DNA from: Janthinobacterium lividum
Lineage (GTDB): Bacteria; Pseudomonadota; Gammaproteobacteria; Burkholderiales; Burkholderiaceae_D
Length of the DNA stretch: 64,000 nucleotides
Direction of reading: 5' to 3'
NCBI RefSeq assembly: GCF_011601275.1
Contig: NZ_JAAOLY010000002.1
Coordinates: 496,001-560,000 of the forward strand
The notes beneath the pieces were generated by a model. That model was not told the DNA's origin. It saw nothing but the letters and a program-made list of their open reading frames with translations, and made no database searches. Position 1 is the first letter of the stretch. Every line of letters starts with the position of its first letter. Shown here piece by piece: positions 28,134 through 36,453 of this stretch. Position numbers and translations under genes: made by a program.

Positions 28134-29078
28134 TCAAACAGGCGGCATCAGCTTTCTTTGCCGCTCTTCGCGGGGCGTATTGCCAAACAGGGTGCCAAAG
28201 GCCGTGGAAAAGTGCGAGCCGGAGGAAAAGCCGCACATCAGGCCAACTTGCACGATGGAATAATGTGTATCGAGCAATAGTTGCCGTGAGCGTTGCAGGC
28301 GCAGCTCCAGGTAGTAGCGCGACGGCAAGCTGCCCAGGTATTGCTTGAACAGCCGCTCGAGCTGGCGCCGCGACAAGCCCACCAGGCTGGCGATGTCGTC
28401 CGTCGACAGCGGTTCCTCGATATTGGCTTCCATCAAGGTCACCGCCTCGGAAAGCTTGGGCTGCAGCACGCCGAAACGCGCCTGCAGGGCCACCCTCTGG
28501 CGCTCTTCCTTGCCGCGCACCTTGTCCACGCACAGCGCTTCCTTGACGAGCGCCTGCACGTCGGCGCCAAAGATGGTCTCGATCAGGGTCAGCGAAAAAT
28601 CGATGCTGGCCGCGCCGCCGCAGCAGGTGATGTGCGGGCCATCGATGTCGAACAAATGCGGCGTCAGGATGGCCCGTTCCGCCTTCGCTTCCGCATCCGC
28701 GTACAGGGCCCACGGCAAGGCGATGCGCACGCCATCCATGACGCCCGCGCCGGCCAGCCACAGCACGGCCGCGCCCACGCCGCCCCAGAATGGCGCCGAG
28801 CGGCAGCGCTCGATCACGGCCCGGCACAGCTCGGCGCGCAGCGGCGCCTGCGTCTCGTCGGCCACCAGCAGCGCGATATGCCAGTTGCCGCCCTGCGCGG
28901 CCACCTGTTCCGGCGTGCGCACGTCCAGTTGCAGGGCCTCCGGCCCCAGCGCCCGCGCGCACAGGCGCAGCGGCTGCACCAGGCCGGCCCAGGTAATCGA
29001 CTCGGCGTCGCCGGCATGCACCAGCAGTAAACGCAGCGGTTTGTCGAGGCCGATACGGGAAAGATTAGCGAAGGACAT
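28134..29078 (-). CDS. argR: AraC-family arginine regulator, ArgR (Pseudomonas type)
   Basis: 314 residues. The N-terminal part (about 1-190) is a DJ-1/PfpI-like sensor domain as in GlxA-type AraC regulators. The C-terminal part (about 205-305) holds two helix-turn-helix motifs (DDIASLVGLSRRQLERLFKQ and IVQVGLMCGFSSGSHFSTAF). P. aeruginosa ArgR has this architecture and length and activates the aru operon and gdhB in response to arginine. It is unrelated to the E. coli ArgR repressor. Its position directly upstream of and co-directional with aruC, with matching sites between them, supports the assignment. It may also be autoregulated. The symbol is an inference from family and context. Confidence 0.82.
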   Translation of the reverse strand: MSFANLSRIGLDKPLRLLLVHAGDAESITWAGLVQPLRLCARALGPEALQLDVRTPEQVAAQGGNWHIALLVADETQAPLRAELCRAVIERCRSAPFWGGVGAAVLWLAGAGVMDGVRIALPWALYADAEAKAERAILTPHLFDIDGPHITCCGGAASIDFSLTLIETIFGADVQALVKEALCVDKVRGKEERQRVALQARFGVLQPKLSEAVTLMEANIEEPLSTDDIASLVGLSRRQLERLFKQYLGSLPSRYYLELRLQRSRQLLLDTHYSIVQVGLMCGFSSGSHFSTAFGTLFGNTPREERQRKLMPPV

Positions 29079-29209
29079 CGGCGAGGCGGGCCAGGGGCAA
29101 GGGCTGAGTTGCCCACATGATACCGGACTTCCGCACCATTCAGCCCCTCATGCAAGGGCGCATCCAGGCGCGGCGGAAAAAAGCGGAGCGGAAGGATATA
29201 ATCACCACC

Positions 29210-29644
29210 ATGGGTGAACGATATTTAAAAAGTATCCGGCTGCTGGCCGAATGCATGCAAGGCTTCGAGCGGTTTTCTAGCGACTTCGTGCGCCAGTACG
29301 GCTTGACGCATGCGCAATTCGACATCATCGCCACGCTCGGCAACACCCGCGGCATGTCCTACAAGGAACTGGGCCAGAAAACCCTGATTACCAAGGGGAC
29401 TTTGACGGGCGTGGTGGACCGGCTGGAACAAAAGGGGCTGGTGATACGCGAACGTTGTCCGCGCGACAAGCGTTCCTATTACGTGCGCCTGAGCTGCGAG
29501 GGCGAACAGGTGTTTCATGATGTGTTCCCCAAGCTGACAAAGCAGGGCCAGCGCCTGTTCGACGGCTATACAGAAGACGATTTCATGCGGCTGGAAACCA
29601 CCCTGGCGGGCTTGAAACACGTCATCGCCAACGGCCACGGCTGA
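29210..29644 (+). CDS. MarR-family transcriptional regulator
   Basis: 144 residues from the chosen start. The winged helix-turn-helix is clear: LTHAQFDIIATLGNTRGMSYKELGQKTLITKGTLTGVVDRLEQKGLVIRERCPRDKRSYYVRLS, where the DKR wing is typical of MarR. Its target and ligand are unknown. The start is uncertain: ATG 29210 gives the standard MarR length but has no ribosome site at normal distance. Instead a TATAAT lies at 29197-29202, which would make the mRNA leaderless; ATG 29117 further upstream is possible. It is divergent from argR and 45 bases upstream of a small acidic-protein gene. Confidence 0.85.
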   Translation: MGERYLKSIRLLAECMQGFERFSSDFVRQYGLTHAQFDIIATLGNTRGMSYKELGQKTLITKGTLTGVVDRLEQKGLVIRERCPRDKRSYYVRLSCEGEQVFHDVFPKLTKQGQRLFDGYTEDDFMRLETTLAGLKHVIANGHG

Positions 29645-29689
29645 CTATTCACCAAGCACAGACATTCAAACAAGACAAAGGAAACCAAG

Positions 29690-29974
29690 TTGAAAACCTC
29701 ACTGCTCGAAGGCAAAAAGCCTGCTCATTTCGATAAACACATCATCGGCAACCTGCTGCTCAACGCCAGCACGCCGGAATTGGTGCGCCAGGAAAAACTG
29801 ATCATCGGCGTGCGCAACGAAGACGGTGAAATCTACCGCCTGATCGGCGCCACCAAGCACAACAGCTTCATGAACGCCGTCGAGGAACTGTTCGACCTGG
29901 GCTTGACGGATGAGCTGGAAGACAGCGATGAGCTGGTCGAAGGCTGCGATGCGATATTTAGCGAAGCAGACTGA
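29690..29974 (+). CDS. Small acidic protein of unknown function
   Basis: 94 residues from a TTG start; AAAGGA lies seven bases before it and no ATG is available upstream in frame. The N-terminal half is basic (KTSLLEGKKPAHFDKH) and the C-terminal third strongly acidic (LTDELEDSDELVEGCD). There is no signal or membrane segment. I do not recognise a family. It follows the MarR gene by 45 bases on the same strand and ends at a strong terminator, so the two probably form one transcript and it may be a MarR-controlled product. Confidence 0.72.
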   Translation: MKTSLLEGKKPAHFDKHIIGNLLLNASTPELVRQEKLIIGVRNEDGEIYRLIGATKHNSFMNAVEELFDLGLTDELEDSDELVEGCDAIFSEAD

Positions 29975-29997
29975 TAACGCTCGCAAGATCCAAAAAG

Positions 29998-30029
29998 GGC
30001 ATGCCGCTGATCCAGCGGCATGCCTTTTT
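29998..30029 (+). terminator. Rho-independent terminator of the MarR / small protein unit
   Basis: GGCATGCCGCTG pairs perfectly with CAGCGGCATGCC (29999-30024) around loop ATC, followed by TTTTT at 30025-30029. It is a textbook plus-strand terminator. Confidence 0.9.
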
Positions 30030-30113
30030 CCGTTTATGGGGCTTTGCTTGCCTTTTGCCAGGCTGTTTGCGAAAAGATCATGCTTAAAAAGTTCCGTACG
30101 GAAATATTGCGAG

Positions 30114-30119
30114 TATAAT
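30114..30119 (+). promoter_or_regulatory. TATAAT -10 element immediately before the HDOD gene
   Basis: A perfect TATAAT ends eight bases before the HDOD ATG at 30127. Transcription would begin at or next to the A of ATG, giving a leaderless mRNA. The -35 region (about 30090-30097, GTTCCGTA) is a weak match. No Shine-Dalgarno precedes the ATG, in agreement with this reading. Confidence 0.45.
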
Positions 30120-30126
30120 TTTTTCA

Positions 30127-30975
30127 ATGAACAGACTCGACGCCTTTAAAAGCATCGCCGCACAAGCCGCTCGTGGCGAGCTGACCTTTCCTGCCAATGT
30201 GGACGCTTCGCTCAAGCTGCAAGAGGCGCTGGCCGATCCCGACTGCCATATCGAGGCCGCCGCCAAGCTGGTGCAGGCTGACCCGCTGCTGGCGGCGCGC
30301 ACGGTGGCCATCGCCAATTCCGTGGCGTTCAACCGTTCCGGCAACGAAATCACCAGCGTGCGCAACGCCGTGCAGCGGCTCGGCGTGCGTACCTTGCAAT
30401 CGGTGGTGGCATCGCTGATCGTGCGCCAGCTGGGCAGCACCATCACCGATCCCGTGCTGCAAGCGAAGGCCAACCAGCTGTGGGAGCATACGGCCCACGT
30501 GGCGGCCCTGTCGCAGGTACTGGCCCGCCGCGTCACCAAGGTGGACCCCGATACGGCCCTGTTTGCCGGCATCATGCATGAAGTGGGCGGCTTTTATCTG
30601 CTGTCGCGCGCAGCCGAATTTCCCGGCATCCTCGACGGTGAACCGGAGGACTGGGTCGAACATGGCGAACAGGCCATCGGCCATGGCGTCCTGACCAAAC
30701 TGAAAGTGCCGGAAGCGGTGATGGGCGCCATCGACGCTCTGTGGGAAGGCTTGCGCGCCATCCCGCCCGAATCGCTGGGCGACACCCTGCTGCTGGCAAA
30801 TGACCTGGCGCCCGTCTCGTCGCCGCTCAACGAAAGCCCGGCCGCCATCGCCGTGCGAGCCGCCCGCGCCGCGCGCAGCATCGATTGCCTGATCGGCGAC
30901 GATGCGACCTTGTCGAGCATCATGGAAGAATCGGACGATGAAGTGCAGTCGCTGCTGAAGGTGCTCGTGCACTAA
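30127..30975 (+). CDS. HDOD-domain protein
   Basis: 282 residues covered by one HDOD domain (about 15-215), a non-catalytic relative of HD phosphohydrolases found in signalling proteins. Seen: LPANVDAS-like start, AAAKLVQADPLLAARTVAIANS, RNAVQRLGVRTLQSVV and LFAGIMHEVGGFYLL. In the last, HE replaces the catalytic HD pair, which is usual for HDOD. Single-domain members often modulate stress, motility or c-di-GMP pathways, but no specific role can be read. No ribosome site precedes the ATG; a -10 hexamer just before it suggests a leaderless transcript. It is convergent with the GST gene. Confidence 0.85.
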   Translation: MNRLDAFKSIAAQAARGELTFPANVDASLKLQEALADPDCHIEAAAKLVQADPLLAARTVAIANSVAFNRSGNEITSVRNAVQRLGVRTLQSVVASLIVRQLGSTITDPVLQAKANQLWEHTAHVAALSQVLARRVTKVDPDTALFAGIMHEVGGFYLLSRAAEFPGILDGEPEDWVEHGEQAIGHGVLTKLKVPEAVMGAIDALWEGLRAIPPESLGDTLLLANDLAPVSSPLNESPAAIAVRAARAARSIDCLIGDDATLSSIMEESDDEVQSLLKVLVH

Positions 30976-31036
30976 GCTGCCTGCCGCGCCGGATACAGGC
31001 ACTCACTATCAGCAGCAGGCGCCAGGAATTCCAAAC

Positions 31037-31061
31037 AAAAAAAACCCGCTCGAAAGCGGGT
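31037..31061 (-). terminator. Rho-independent terminator of the GST gene
   Basis: ACCCGCT (31044-31050) pairs with AGCGGGT (31055-31061) around CGAA. On the minus strand it is followed by an unbroken run of Ts at 31043-31037. It lies 94 bases after the GST stop and also separates it from the convergent HDOD gene. Confidence 0.8.
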
Positions 31062-31154
31062 AAAGTCCAAAGCTAGGGATGTCCTGAAAGAGACAGCCCT
31101 ATCTTATGCGCTGCGCCGCGCCGGCTCCGTGCGCTGGCTCACTTAGCGCGCAGA

Positions 31155-31781
31155 TTATCCCGGCAACAGTTCAACGTCCGTTTCCTGCCAGGCGCGCAGC
31201 TGCCGCACGCGGACAAACCACGCCTGGATGTGCTGGTACTGCGCCAGCGGCAGCCGCACGGCCTCGCTGTACATCAGCGGCGCGGCCACGGCGAACTCGG
31301 CCAGGGTCAAGGCATCGCCGCAGAGCCACTCACGCTGCGCCAGGTGCGCGTCCAGCACCACGGCGCAGGCATGCAGTTCATGCTCGCCGCGCGCCTCTTC
31401 CAGCGGGTCCGCCGGACCATTGCCCGTCATGCCTTTCCAGGCGCGCTCCCAGGCCAGCACGCTGATGGCGGGCGCAAAGTGCTGCGCGGCCCAGAACAGC
31501 CAGCGGTTGACGTCGGCGCGCGCTTGCGGCGCCTGCGGGTAAATCGTCTGGCCCGGCACCTGCTCGGCCAGGTATTGCATGATGGCGCACGATTCCCACA
31601 GCAGGAAATCGCCATCGGCCAGCACGGGCAGTTTGCCGTTCGGGTTCAGTTCGAGCAGGCGGCGGCGGTCGTCCGCATTCATCAGGTCGACTTCGGCCAG
31701 CTCCAGCCGCAAGCCGAGGTGGATCGCCGTCATCAGCGTACGGCGGGCATTCGAAGACATGGGGTGGTGGTACAGGCGCAT
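31155..31781 (-). CDS. Glutathione S-transferase family protein
   Basis: 208 residues. The thioredoxin-like N-terminal domain starts MRLYHHPMSSNARRTLMTAI, with Ser in the SSNARR catalytic position. It contains NPNGKLPVLADGDFLLWESCAIMQYLAEQ, the glutathione-binding P-loop and ES motif. The all-helical C-terminal domain follows, with WLCGDALTLAEFAVAAPL. It is a cytosolic detoxification enzyme; the electrophile is unknown. It lies 74 bases downstream of the WYL regulator gene on the same strand, and a perfect inverted repeat in that gap may be its operator. CGGAG lies about nine bases before the ATG. Confidence 0.92.
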   Translation of the reverse strand: MRLYHHPMSSNARRTLMTAIHLGLRLELAEVDLMNADDRRRLLELNPNGKLPVLADGDFLLWESCAIMQYLAEQVPGQTIYPQAPQARADVNRWLFWAAQHFAPAISVLAWERAWKGMTGNGPADPLEEARGEHELHACAVVLDAHLAQREWLCGDALTLAEFAVAAPLMYSEAVRLPLAQYQHIQAWFVRVRQLRAWQETDVELLPG

Positions 31782-31829
31782 GATAGATGGCTCCGGTGAG
31801 TGAAGAAGCCACCATCGTAGTCGCCGTCA

Positions 31830-31846
31830 CTGACAGTTTTTGTCAG
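31830..31846. promoter_or_regulatory. Inverted repeat CTGACA-N5-TGTCAG, likely operator between WYL regulator and GST
   Basis: Perfect 6-base arms at 31830-31835 and 31841-31846 flank GTTTT. The palindrome lies 49 bases before the GST start and just after the WYL regulator coding end. The short spacer and position suit a dimeric YafY/WYL repressor site; the binding protein is inferred from adjacency only. Confidence 0.5.
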
Positions 31847-31855
31847 GAGCGAATG

Positions 31856-32557
31856 TCACGATTCCGGGTCAATCTCGTGCGCCTTGCGCCAGGCATCGAG
31901 CAACACATGGCGCCGCGTGGGATAGCGCTCCGCATGCTGCAGCACCTCGGCGATACGGTCGATGCGGAAATGCCGGTAATCGCCGCGCAGCTCGCACCAG
32001 GCGGCCAGCAGGCGCTTGCCTTCGAAAAAAGCCAGGGCGAACGGCCACACCGTGCGCGATGTGGCGCTGCCATGCTCATCCTGATAGGCGAGCGTGAGCT
32101 TCTGTTCGTAGCGGATCGCCTCGCGCACGGGCTGCACGTAACGGTCGGCCGGCTGCGTGCCATCGGCGGGACGCCCAAGCGGCACCCACAAGCTGGTCTC
32201 GGCCATGCTGTCGCGCAAGTCGCGCGGCGAAGCGGCCGCGATCTTGGCCAGGGCATTGCTGGCCGCCTGCGCCAGGCCCGCATCGCCTTGCCGGCGCACC
32301 CAGCGCGCGCCCAGCACCAGCGCTTCCAGTTCATCGGGACCGAACATCAGCGGCGGCAGGAAGGCGCCGCGGCGCAGCACATAGCCGATGCCGGCCTCGC
32401 CCTGCAGGGGCGCGCCCAGTTCGGCCAGGGTCTGGATATCGCGGTAAATCGTGCGCTCGGATACCCCCAGCTGCTGCGCCAGCTGGGCCGCCGTGACGGG
32501 TACGCGCTTGGCGCGCATGGCGTCCATCAGCAGGAATAAACGGCCGCTGCGGCTCAT
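31856..32557 (-). CDS. YafY-type transcriptional regulator (HTH_11 + WYL domain)
   Basis: 233 residues. N-terminal DeoR-like helix-turn-helix (VTAAQLAQQLGVSERTIYRDIQTL, about 20-45) is followed by GYVLRRGAFLPPLMF and a WYL ligand-sensing domain at about 145-210 (LTLAYQDEHGSATSRTVWPFALAFF). The family usually represses neighbouring detoxification or DinB/VOC genes and senses an unknown ligand. The ATG overlaps the TGA of the upstream ClpP-like gene as ATGA (32554-32557), so translation is coupled. The GST gene follows 74 bases downstream and is the likely target. Confidence 0.88.
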   Translation of the reverse strand: MSRSGRLFLLMDAMRAKRVPVTAAQLAQQLGVSERTIYRDIQTLAELGAPLQGEAGIGYVLRRGAFLPPLMFGPDELEALVLGARWVRRQGDAGLAQAASNALAKIAAASPRDLRDSMAETSLWVPLGRPADGTQPADRYVQPVREAIRYEQKLTLAYQDEHGSATSRTVWPFALAFFEGKRLLAAWCELRGDYRHFRIDRIAEVLQHAERYPTRRHVLLDAWRKAHEIDPES

Positions 32558-33303
32558 GGACAGCCCTGCAAGGCCTGGTCGCCCATGACGAGGGCCGACA
32601 GGGCCGGCACGTACACATAGCCACCGGGCGCCAGGCGCGCCGTGCGCGCGCCCTCGTCCACGCCGGCGATGCCGTAGCAGCGCTGCAGGCGGGCGGCGGC
32701 CGGCCACCAGTAGACGGCCGCCTCCTGGTCGGGAAAGCGCTGGCGCACGCTATCGGCCTGCGCCGCCACTTGCCGGAATTCGCGGTAAAAGGCGGCGGCG
32801 ATGCCCAGCTCCGCGGCAAACGCCGCTTCCTGCGCCGCAGTCTCTGCCAACTGGGCCGCCAGCGCCACCGTTTCGCTGTCCAGGTCCTCGGCCGCCACCC
32901 CGGCGTCAACCAGGCTGCGCCGCATCTGCACCCGGTCCATCCGCGCGCGCAGGAAAGCCGATTCCTGCAGCGCCAGCACGGCGTCCCCGGGTATGCTCTT
33001 GCGCAGCGCAGCGGGGAAAACGTACAGGGCGCAGCTGCCCGCGCACACCGTGTCGATGGCGATGTCGAGCCGCAGCTGGCGCACCAGGCGTGCCAGCTGC
33101 ATCGCCGCCTGCGGGTCGCCTGCGTCGCTATTGACGCGCAACAGCGCGGTGCCCGGCGTGGCCAACAGCCGCAGCTTGTCCACGTCGCCCTCGGCAATCG
33201 GGCCGCGCATGGCGATGCTGCCGGTATCGACACGGCTGAAATCGGCGGCGCCCGCGCATGCCGTCACGCCCGCCATCAGACCTACCCATAAAAAACGCTT
33301 CAT
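32554..33303 (-). CDS. Exported ClpP/crotonase-fold-like protein (COG3904 type)
   Basis: 249 residues with a signal peptide (MKRFLWVGLMAGVTACAGAADF). The middle resembles the predicted periplasmic ClpP-like group: GPIAEGDVDKLRLL, LLRVNSDAGDPQAAMQLARLV and the Cys/Ser-rich turn VCAGSCALYVFPAAL at the place of the ClpP nucleophile. Catalysis is unproven and no clear Ser-His-Asp set can be assigned. The second half is helical and Ala-rich. Start 33303 has GGTGG six bases upstream. It overlaps the WYL regulator gene by four bases, an unusual pairing of an exported protein with a cytosolic regulator. Confidence 0.72.
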   Translation of the reverse strand: MKRFLWVGLMAGVTACAGAADFSRVDTGSIAMRGPIAEGDVDKLRLLATPGTALLRVNSDAGDPQAAMQLARLVRQLRLDIAIDTVCAGSCALYVFPAALRKSIPGDAVLALQESAFLRARMDRVQMRRSLVDAGVAAEDLDSETVALAAQLAETAAQEAAFAAELGIAAAFYREFRQVAAQADSVRQRFPDQEAAVYWWPAAARLQRCYGIAGVDEGARTARLAPGGYVYVPALSALVMGDQALQGCP

Positions 33304-33316
33304 CGTCATCCACCAC

Positions 33317-33349
33317 AAAAAAAAACGACCACCGCAAACGGTGATCGTT
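33317..33349 (-). terminator. Rho-independent terminator of the yajC-secD-secF unit
   Basis: AACGATCACCG (33349-33339, minus strand) pairs with CGGTGGTCGTT (33334-33324) with one wobble, around TTTG, followed by about nine Ts. It lies 31 bases after the secF stop. Confidence 0.88.
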
Positions 33350-33379
33350 CTTTCATTCAAGCTGCAAAAAACCCTGCGC

Positions 33380-34402
33380 TTACACCACGGCGCCGTCGGT
33401 TTCGTCTTTTTCCTTGACCGGCTTGATCAAGTCTTCGCGCTTGACGCCCAGCCACATGGCGATCGAGGCCGCGACGAACACGGACGAGTAAATACCGAAG
33501 CAGATACCGATGGTCAGCGCCAGTGCGAAGTGGTGCAGGGTCTGGCCGCCGAAGACCAGCATCGACAGCACCATCATCTGGGTCGAGCCGTGGGTGATGA
33601 TGGTACGCGAAATGGTGCTGGTGATCGCGCTGTCGATCACTTCATGCACGGTTGCCTTGCGCTGCTTGCGGAAGTTTTCGCGGATACGGTCAAAGATCAC
33701 CACCGATTCGTTGACGGAATAGCCAAGCACCGCCAGGATCGCCGCCAGTACCGTCAGCGAGAATTCCCACTGGAAGAAGGCGAAGAAGCCCAGGATGATC
33801 ACCACGTCATGCAAGTTGGCGATAATGGCCGAGACGGCGTATTTCCACTCGAAGCGGATGGCCAGGTAGATCATCACGCCCAGAATCACCATCACCAGCG
33901 CGTTCAAGCCATTCTGCGCCAGTTCCTCGCCCACTTGCGGGCCGACGAATTCGACTTTCTGCAGCACGACCGCTTCGCTGCCGGCAGCGTCCACGCACGC
34001 GCTCTTGATGACGTGTTCACCCTTTTCGGTGACGGTATCGATGCCCTTGGTCGTGCCTTGCTCGGCCTTGCACAAGGCTTCGAACACGCGCTGCGACGTG
34101 TTCGCGGCGCTGACGCCATTTTCCACCGGCAGGCGGATCATCACGTCGCGCGCCGTATCGAAGCTGGTCACGCCAGGCTCTTCATAGCCCATCTTAATCA
34201 GGGTGCCGCGTATGCCTTCAAGATTGGCTGCCTTCGGGTATTTCACCTCCATCAAGGTGCCGCCCTTGAATTCGACGGACAGGTGCAAGCCCTTGTGCAC
34301 CAGGAAGAAGACGGCGGCAAGGAAGGTCACGGCCGAAATCACGTTGAAAATCAACGCATGGCGCATGAAGGGAATATCTTTTTTGATCCGGAAAAATTCC
34401 AT
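33380..34402 (-). CDS. secF: Protein translocase subunit SecF
   Basis: 340 residues with six membrane helices and a large periplasmic loop after helix 1. RND-type signatures are present: VEFKGGTLMEVKYP near the N-terminus, LGYSVNESVVIFDRIRENFRK in helices 4-5 and GICFGIYSSVFVAASIAMWLG at the end. SecF works with SecD and YajC to use the proton-motive force to complete protein export through SecYEG. It lies 90 bases after secD and is followed by a strong terminator. Confidence 0.97.
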   Translation of the reverse strand: MEFFRIKKDIPFMRHALIFNVISAVTFLAAVFFLVHKGLHLSVEFKGGTLMEVKYPKAANLEGIRGTLIKMGYEEPGVTSFDTARDVMIRLPVENGVSAANTSQRVFEALCKAEQGTTKGIDTVTEKGEHVIKSACVDAAGSEAVVLQKVEFVGPQVGEELAQNGLNALVMVILGVMIYLAIRFEWKYAVSAIIANLHDVVIILGFFAFFQWEFSLTVLAAILAVLGYSVNESVVIFDRIRENFRKQRKATVHEVIDSAITSTISRTIITHGSTQMMVLSMLVFGGQTLHHFALALTIGICFGIYSSVFVAASIAMWLGVKREDLIKPVKEKDETDGAVV

Positions 34403-34492
34403 GAAATCCTCTGAGTTCTATTCTGTGCGTCCGGCGGCTGTGCCACCGGACGCGATCGCTGTTGTCGCTATGGAGTGAGTCTGGGACGCCGC

Positions 34493-36358
34493 TTACTTGC
34501 TGGTGCCCGGCACCCACACCGTGCCGATCGACAAGGTCGTCAGCTTTTTCTTGCGGCCATACCAGAGGTTGACCACGCCGCGCGAGACGAACACGGAGGA
34601 GAACATCGAGGTCAGAATACCCAGGCAATGCACAACAGCGAAGCCGCGCACAGGGCCGCTGCCGAAGGCCAGCAGCGCCAGGCCGACGATCAGGGTGGTC
34701 ACGTTCGAGTCGAGAATCGTGGCCCAGGCGCGGTCGAAGCCGGCGGCGATCGCCGCTTGCGGCGTATTGCCGGCGCGCAGCTCCTCGCGGATACGTTCAT
34801 TGATCAGCACGTTGGCGTCAATCGCCATACCCAGCGCCAGCGCGATAGCGGCGATACCGGGCAAGGTCAACGTCACCTGAATCATCGACAGCAAGGCGAT
34901 CAGCAACAGCAGGTTGGCCGCCAGGGCCAGCACGCTGAAGGCGCCGAACAGCATGTAGTAGGCGATCATGAAGATGGCGATGGCGATGAAGCCGTACAAG
35001 GTCGAGTGGAAGCCCTTGGCGATGTTTTCCGCGCCCAGTTGCGGTCCGATCGTGCGTTCCTCGATGACGGTCATCGGTGCGGACAAGGCGCCCGAGCGCA
35101 GCAGCAGCGCCAGTTCATTCGCGTTTTCCGCGCCGCCCATGCCGGTGATCTGGAAGCGCGAACCGAGTTCCTGCTGAATGGTCGCAACCGACAGCACTTC
35201 CGGCTTGCCCTTTTCAAACAGCACGATGGCCATGCGCTTGCCCACGCGTTCGCGCGTCGCTTCGCGCATCTTGCGGCCGCCGTCGCCGTTCAGGTCGATC
35301 GATACGGCCGCCTGCTGGTTCTGGTCGAAGCTGGCCGTGGCGCTGGAAATATAGTCGCCCGTCAGGATCACGTCTTTCGCCAGCACGACAGGTACGCCCT
35401 TGCCGACGGTGAACAGTTCCGAGTTGAACGGGATGGCGCTCGACAGTTCGGTGCCAGGCACGATGGTTTCATCGACCAGGCGCACTTCCAGCGTCGCCGT
35501 GCGGCCGATGATGGCTTTCGCGCGGGCCACGTCCTGCACGCCAGGCAATTGCACCACGATGCGGTCAGGACCTTGCTGCTGGATCAGCGGCTCGGCCACT
35601 CCCAGCTCGTTGACGCGCTTGGACAGGGTGGAGATATTCTGTTTCACGCCTTCATCGATGGTTGCCTTCAGGGCGGCCGGCTTCAAGGTGATGTTCAGTT
35701 TCAAATCGCTGCCTTCGCCCGCATCGGCAAACGCCAGTTCCGTCATCTGGTCGGACAGGACATTTTTTGCCTTCAGGCGCGTTTCCGCATCGCGGAAGTT
35801 GATCTGGACGCTATCGCCCACACGCTCGATGCCGGCATGGCGGATATTCTTGTCGCGCAACACGCTACGCGCGGCGGACTGGACGCCCTGGACTTTCTTG
35901 TTCAGTACGGCTTTCGCATCGACCTGCATCAGGAAGTGCACGCCACCGCGCAAGTCCAGGCCTAGGAACATGGGCAAGGCATGCAATTTTTGCATCCACA
36001 CTGGCGTATTGGCTTGCAGATTGACCGTCACGATGTACGCGGGATCGGTGGTATCGGGATTGAGATCCTTTTCCAGCACCAGTTTCGCCTTGAACTGGGT
36101 ATCGGGATCGGCGAAACGCACGCGCACGGAGGCGAGGTTGCCGGCACCGTCCATGGTGACACCTTCCGACTTGACGTTCTCTTTCGTCAATATTTGCTCG
36201 ACTTGCGTCATCAGCTCGCCCGTCACTTTGACGGTCGACTTGCCGCTGGTTACTTGCAGCGCCGGTGACTCACCGAAATAGTTGGGCGCCGTATAGAGTG
36301 CGCCCAGCAATAAGGCGACGACGATGATGATGTATTTCCAGGCAGGGTAGCGATTCAT
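34493..36358 (-). CDS. secD: Protein translocase subunit SecD
   Basis: 621 residues, normal for proteobacterial SecD. Helix 1 (YIIIVVALLLGALYTAPNYFG) is followed by a long periplasmic domain with LGLDLRGGVHFLMQVD and IVVQLPGVQD. Five C-terminal helices follow, including GMAIDANVLINERIREELR, the conserved RND region linked to proton conduction. It partners SecF and YajC in protein export. It is preceded by yajC with a 95-base gap containing two hairpins. Confidence 0.97.
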   Translation of the reverse strand: MNRYPAWKYIIIVVALLLGALYTAPNYFGESPALQVTSGKSTVKVTGELMTQVEQILTKENVKSEGVTMDGAGNLASVRVRFADPDTQFKAKLVLEKDLNPDTTDPAYIVTVNLQANTPVWMQKLHALPMFLGLDLRGGVHFLMQVDAKAVLNKKVQGVQSAARSVLRDKNIRHAGIERVGDSVQINFRDAETRLKAKNVLSDQMTELAFADAGEGSDLKLNITLKPAALKATIDEGVKQNISTLSKRVNELGVAEPLIQQQGPDRIVVQLPGVQDVARAKAIIGRTATLEVRLVDETIVPGTELSSAIPFNSELFTVGKGVPVVLAKDVILTGDYISSATASFDQNQQAAVSIDLNGDGGRKMREATRERVGKRMAIVLFEKGKPEVLSVATIQQELGSRFQITGMGGAENANELALLLRSGALSAPMTVIEERTIGPQLGAENIAKGFHSTLYGFIAIAIFMIAYYMLFGAFSVLALAANLLLLIALLSMIQVTLTLPGIAAIALALGMAIDANVLINERIREELRAGNTPQAAIAAGFDRAWATILDSNVTTLIVGLALLAFGSGPVRGFAVVHCLGILTSMFSSVFVSRGVVNLWYGRKKKLTTLSIGTVWVPGTSK

Positions 36359-36399
36359 ATTGATTCAGCGTTCAGTGTTGAGCGTCGGAGGCGTCGCGA

Positions 36400-36442
36400 G
36401 GGGCGGCGGGTAGCCGCCCCGTTAATCATTGCCGAGGCAATG
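36400..36442 (-). other. Two intercistronic hairpins between yajC and secD
   Basis: GGGGCGGC (36400-36407) pairs perfectly with GCCGCCCC (36413-36420), and CATTGCC (36427-36433) with GGCAATG (36436-36442). Neither is followed by a T run on the minus strand. They may stabilise or process the yajC mRNA, or adjust yajC:secD ratio. Confidence 0.5.
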
Positions 36443-36453
36443 ACAGCGAGGAA

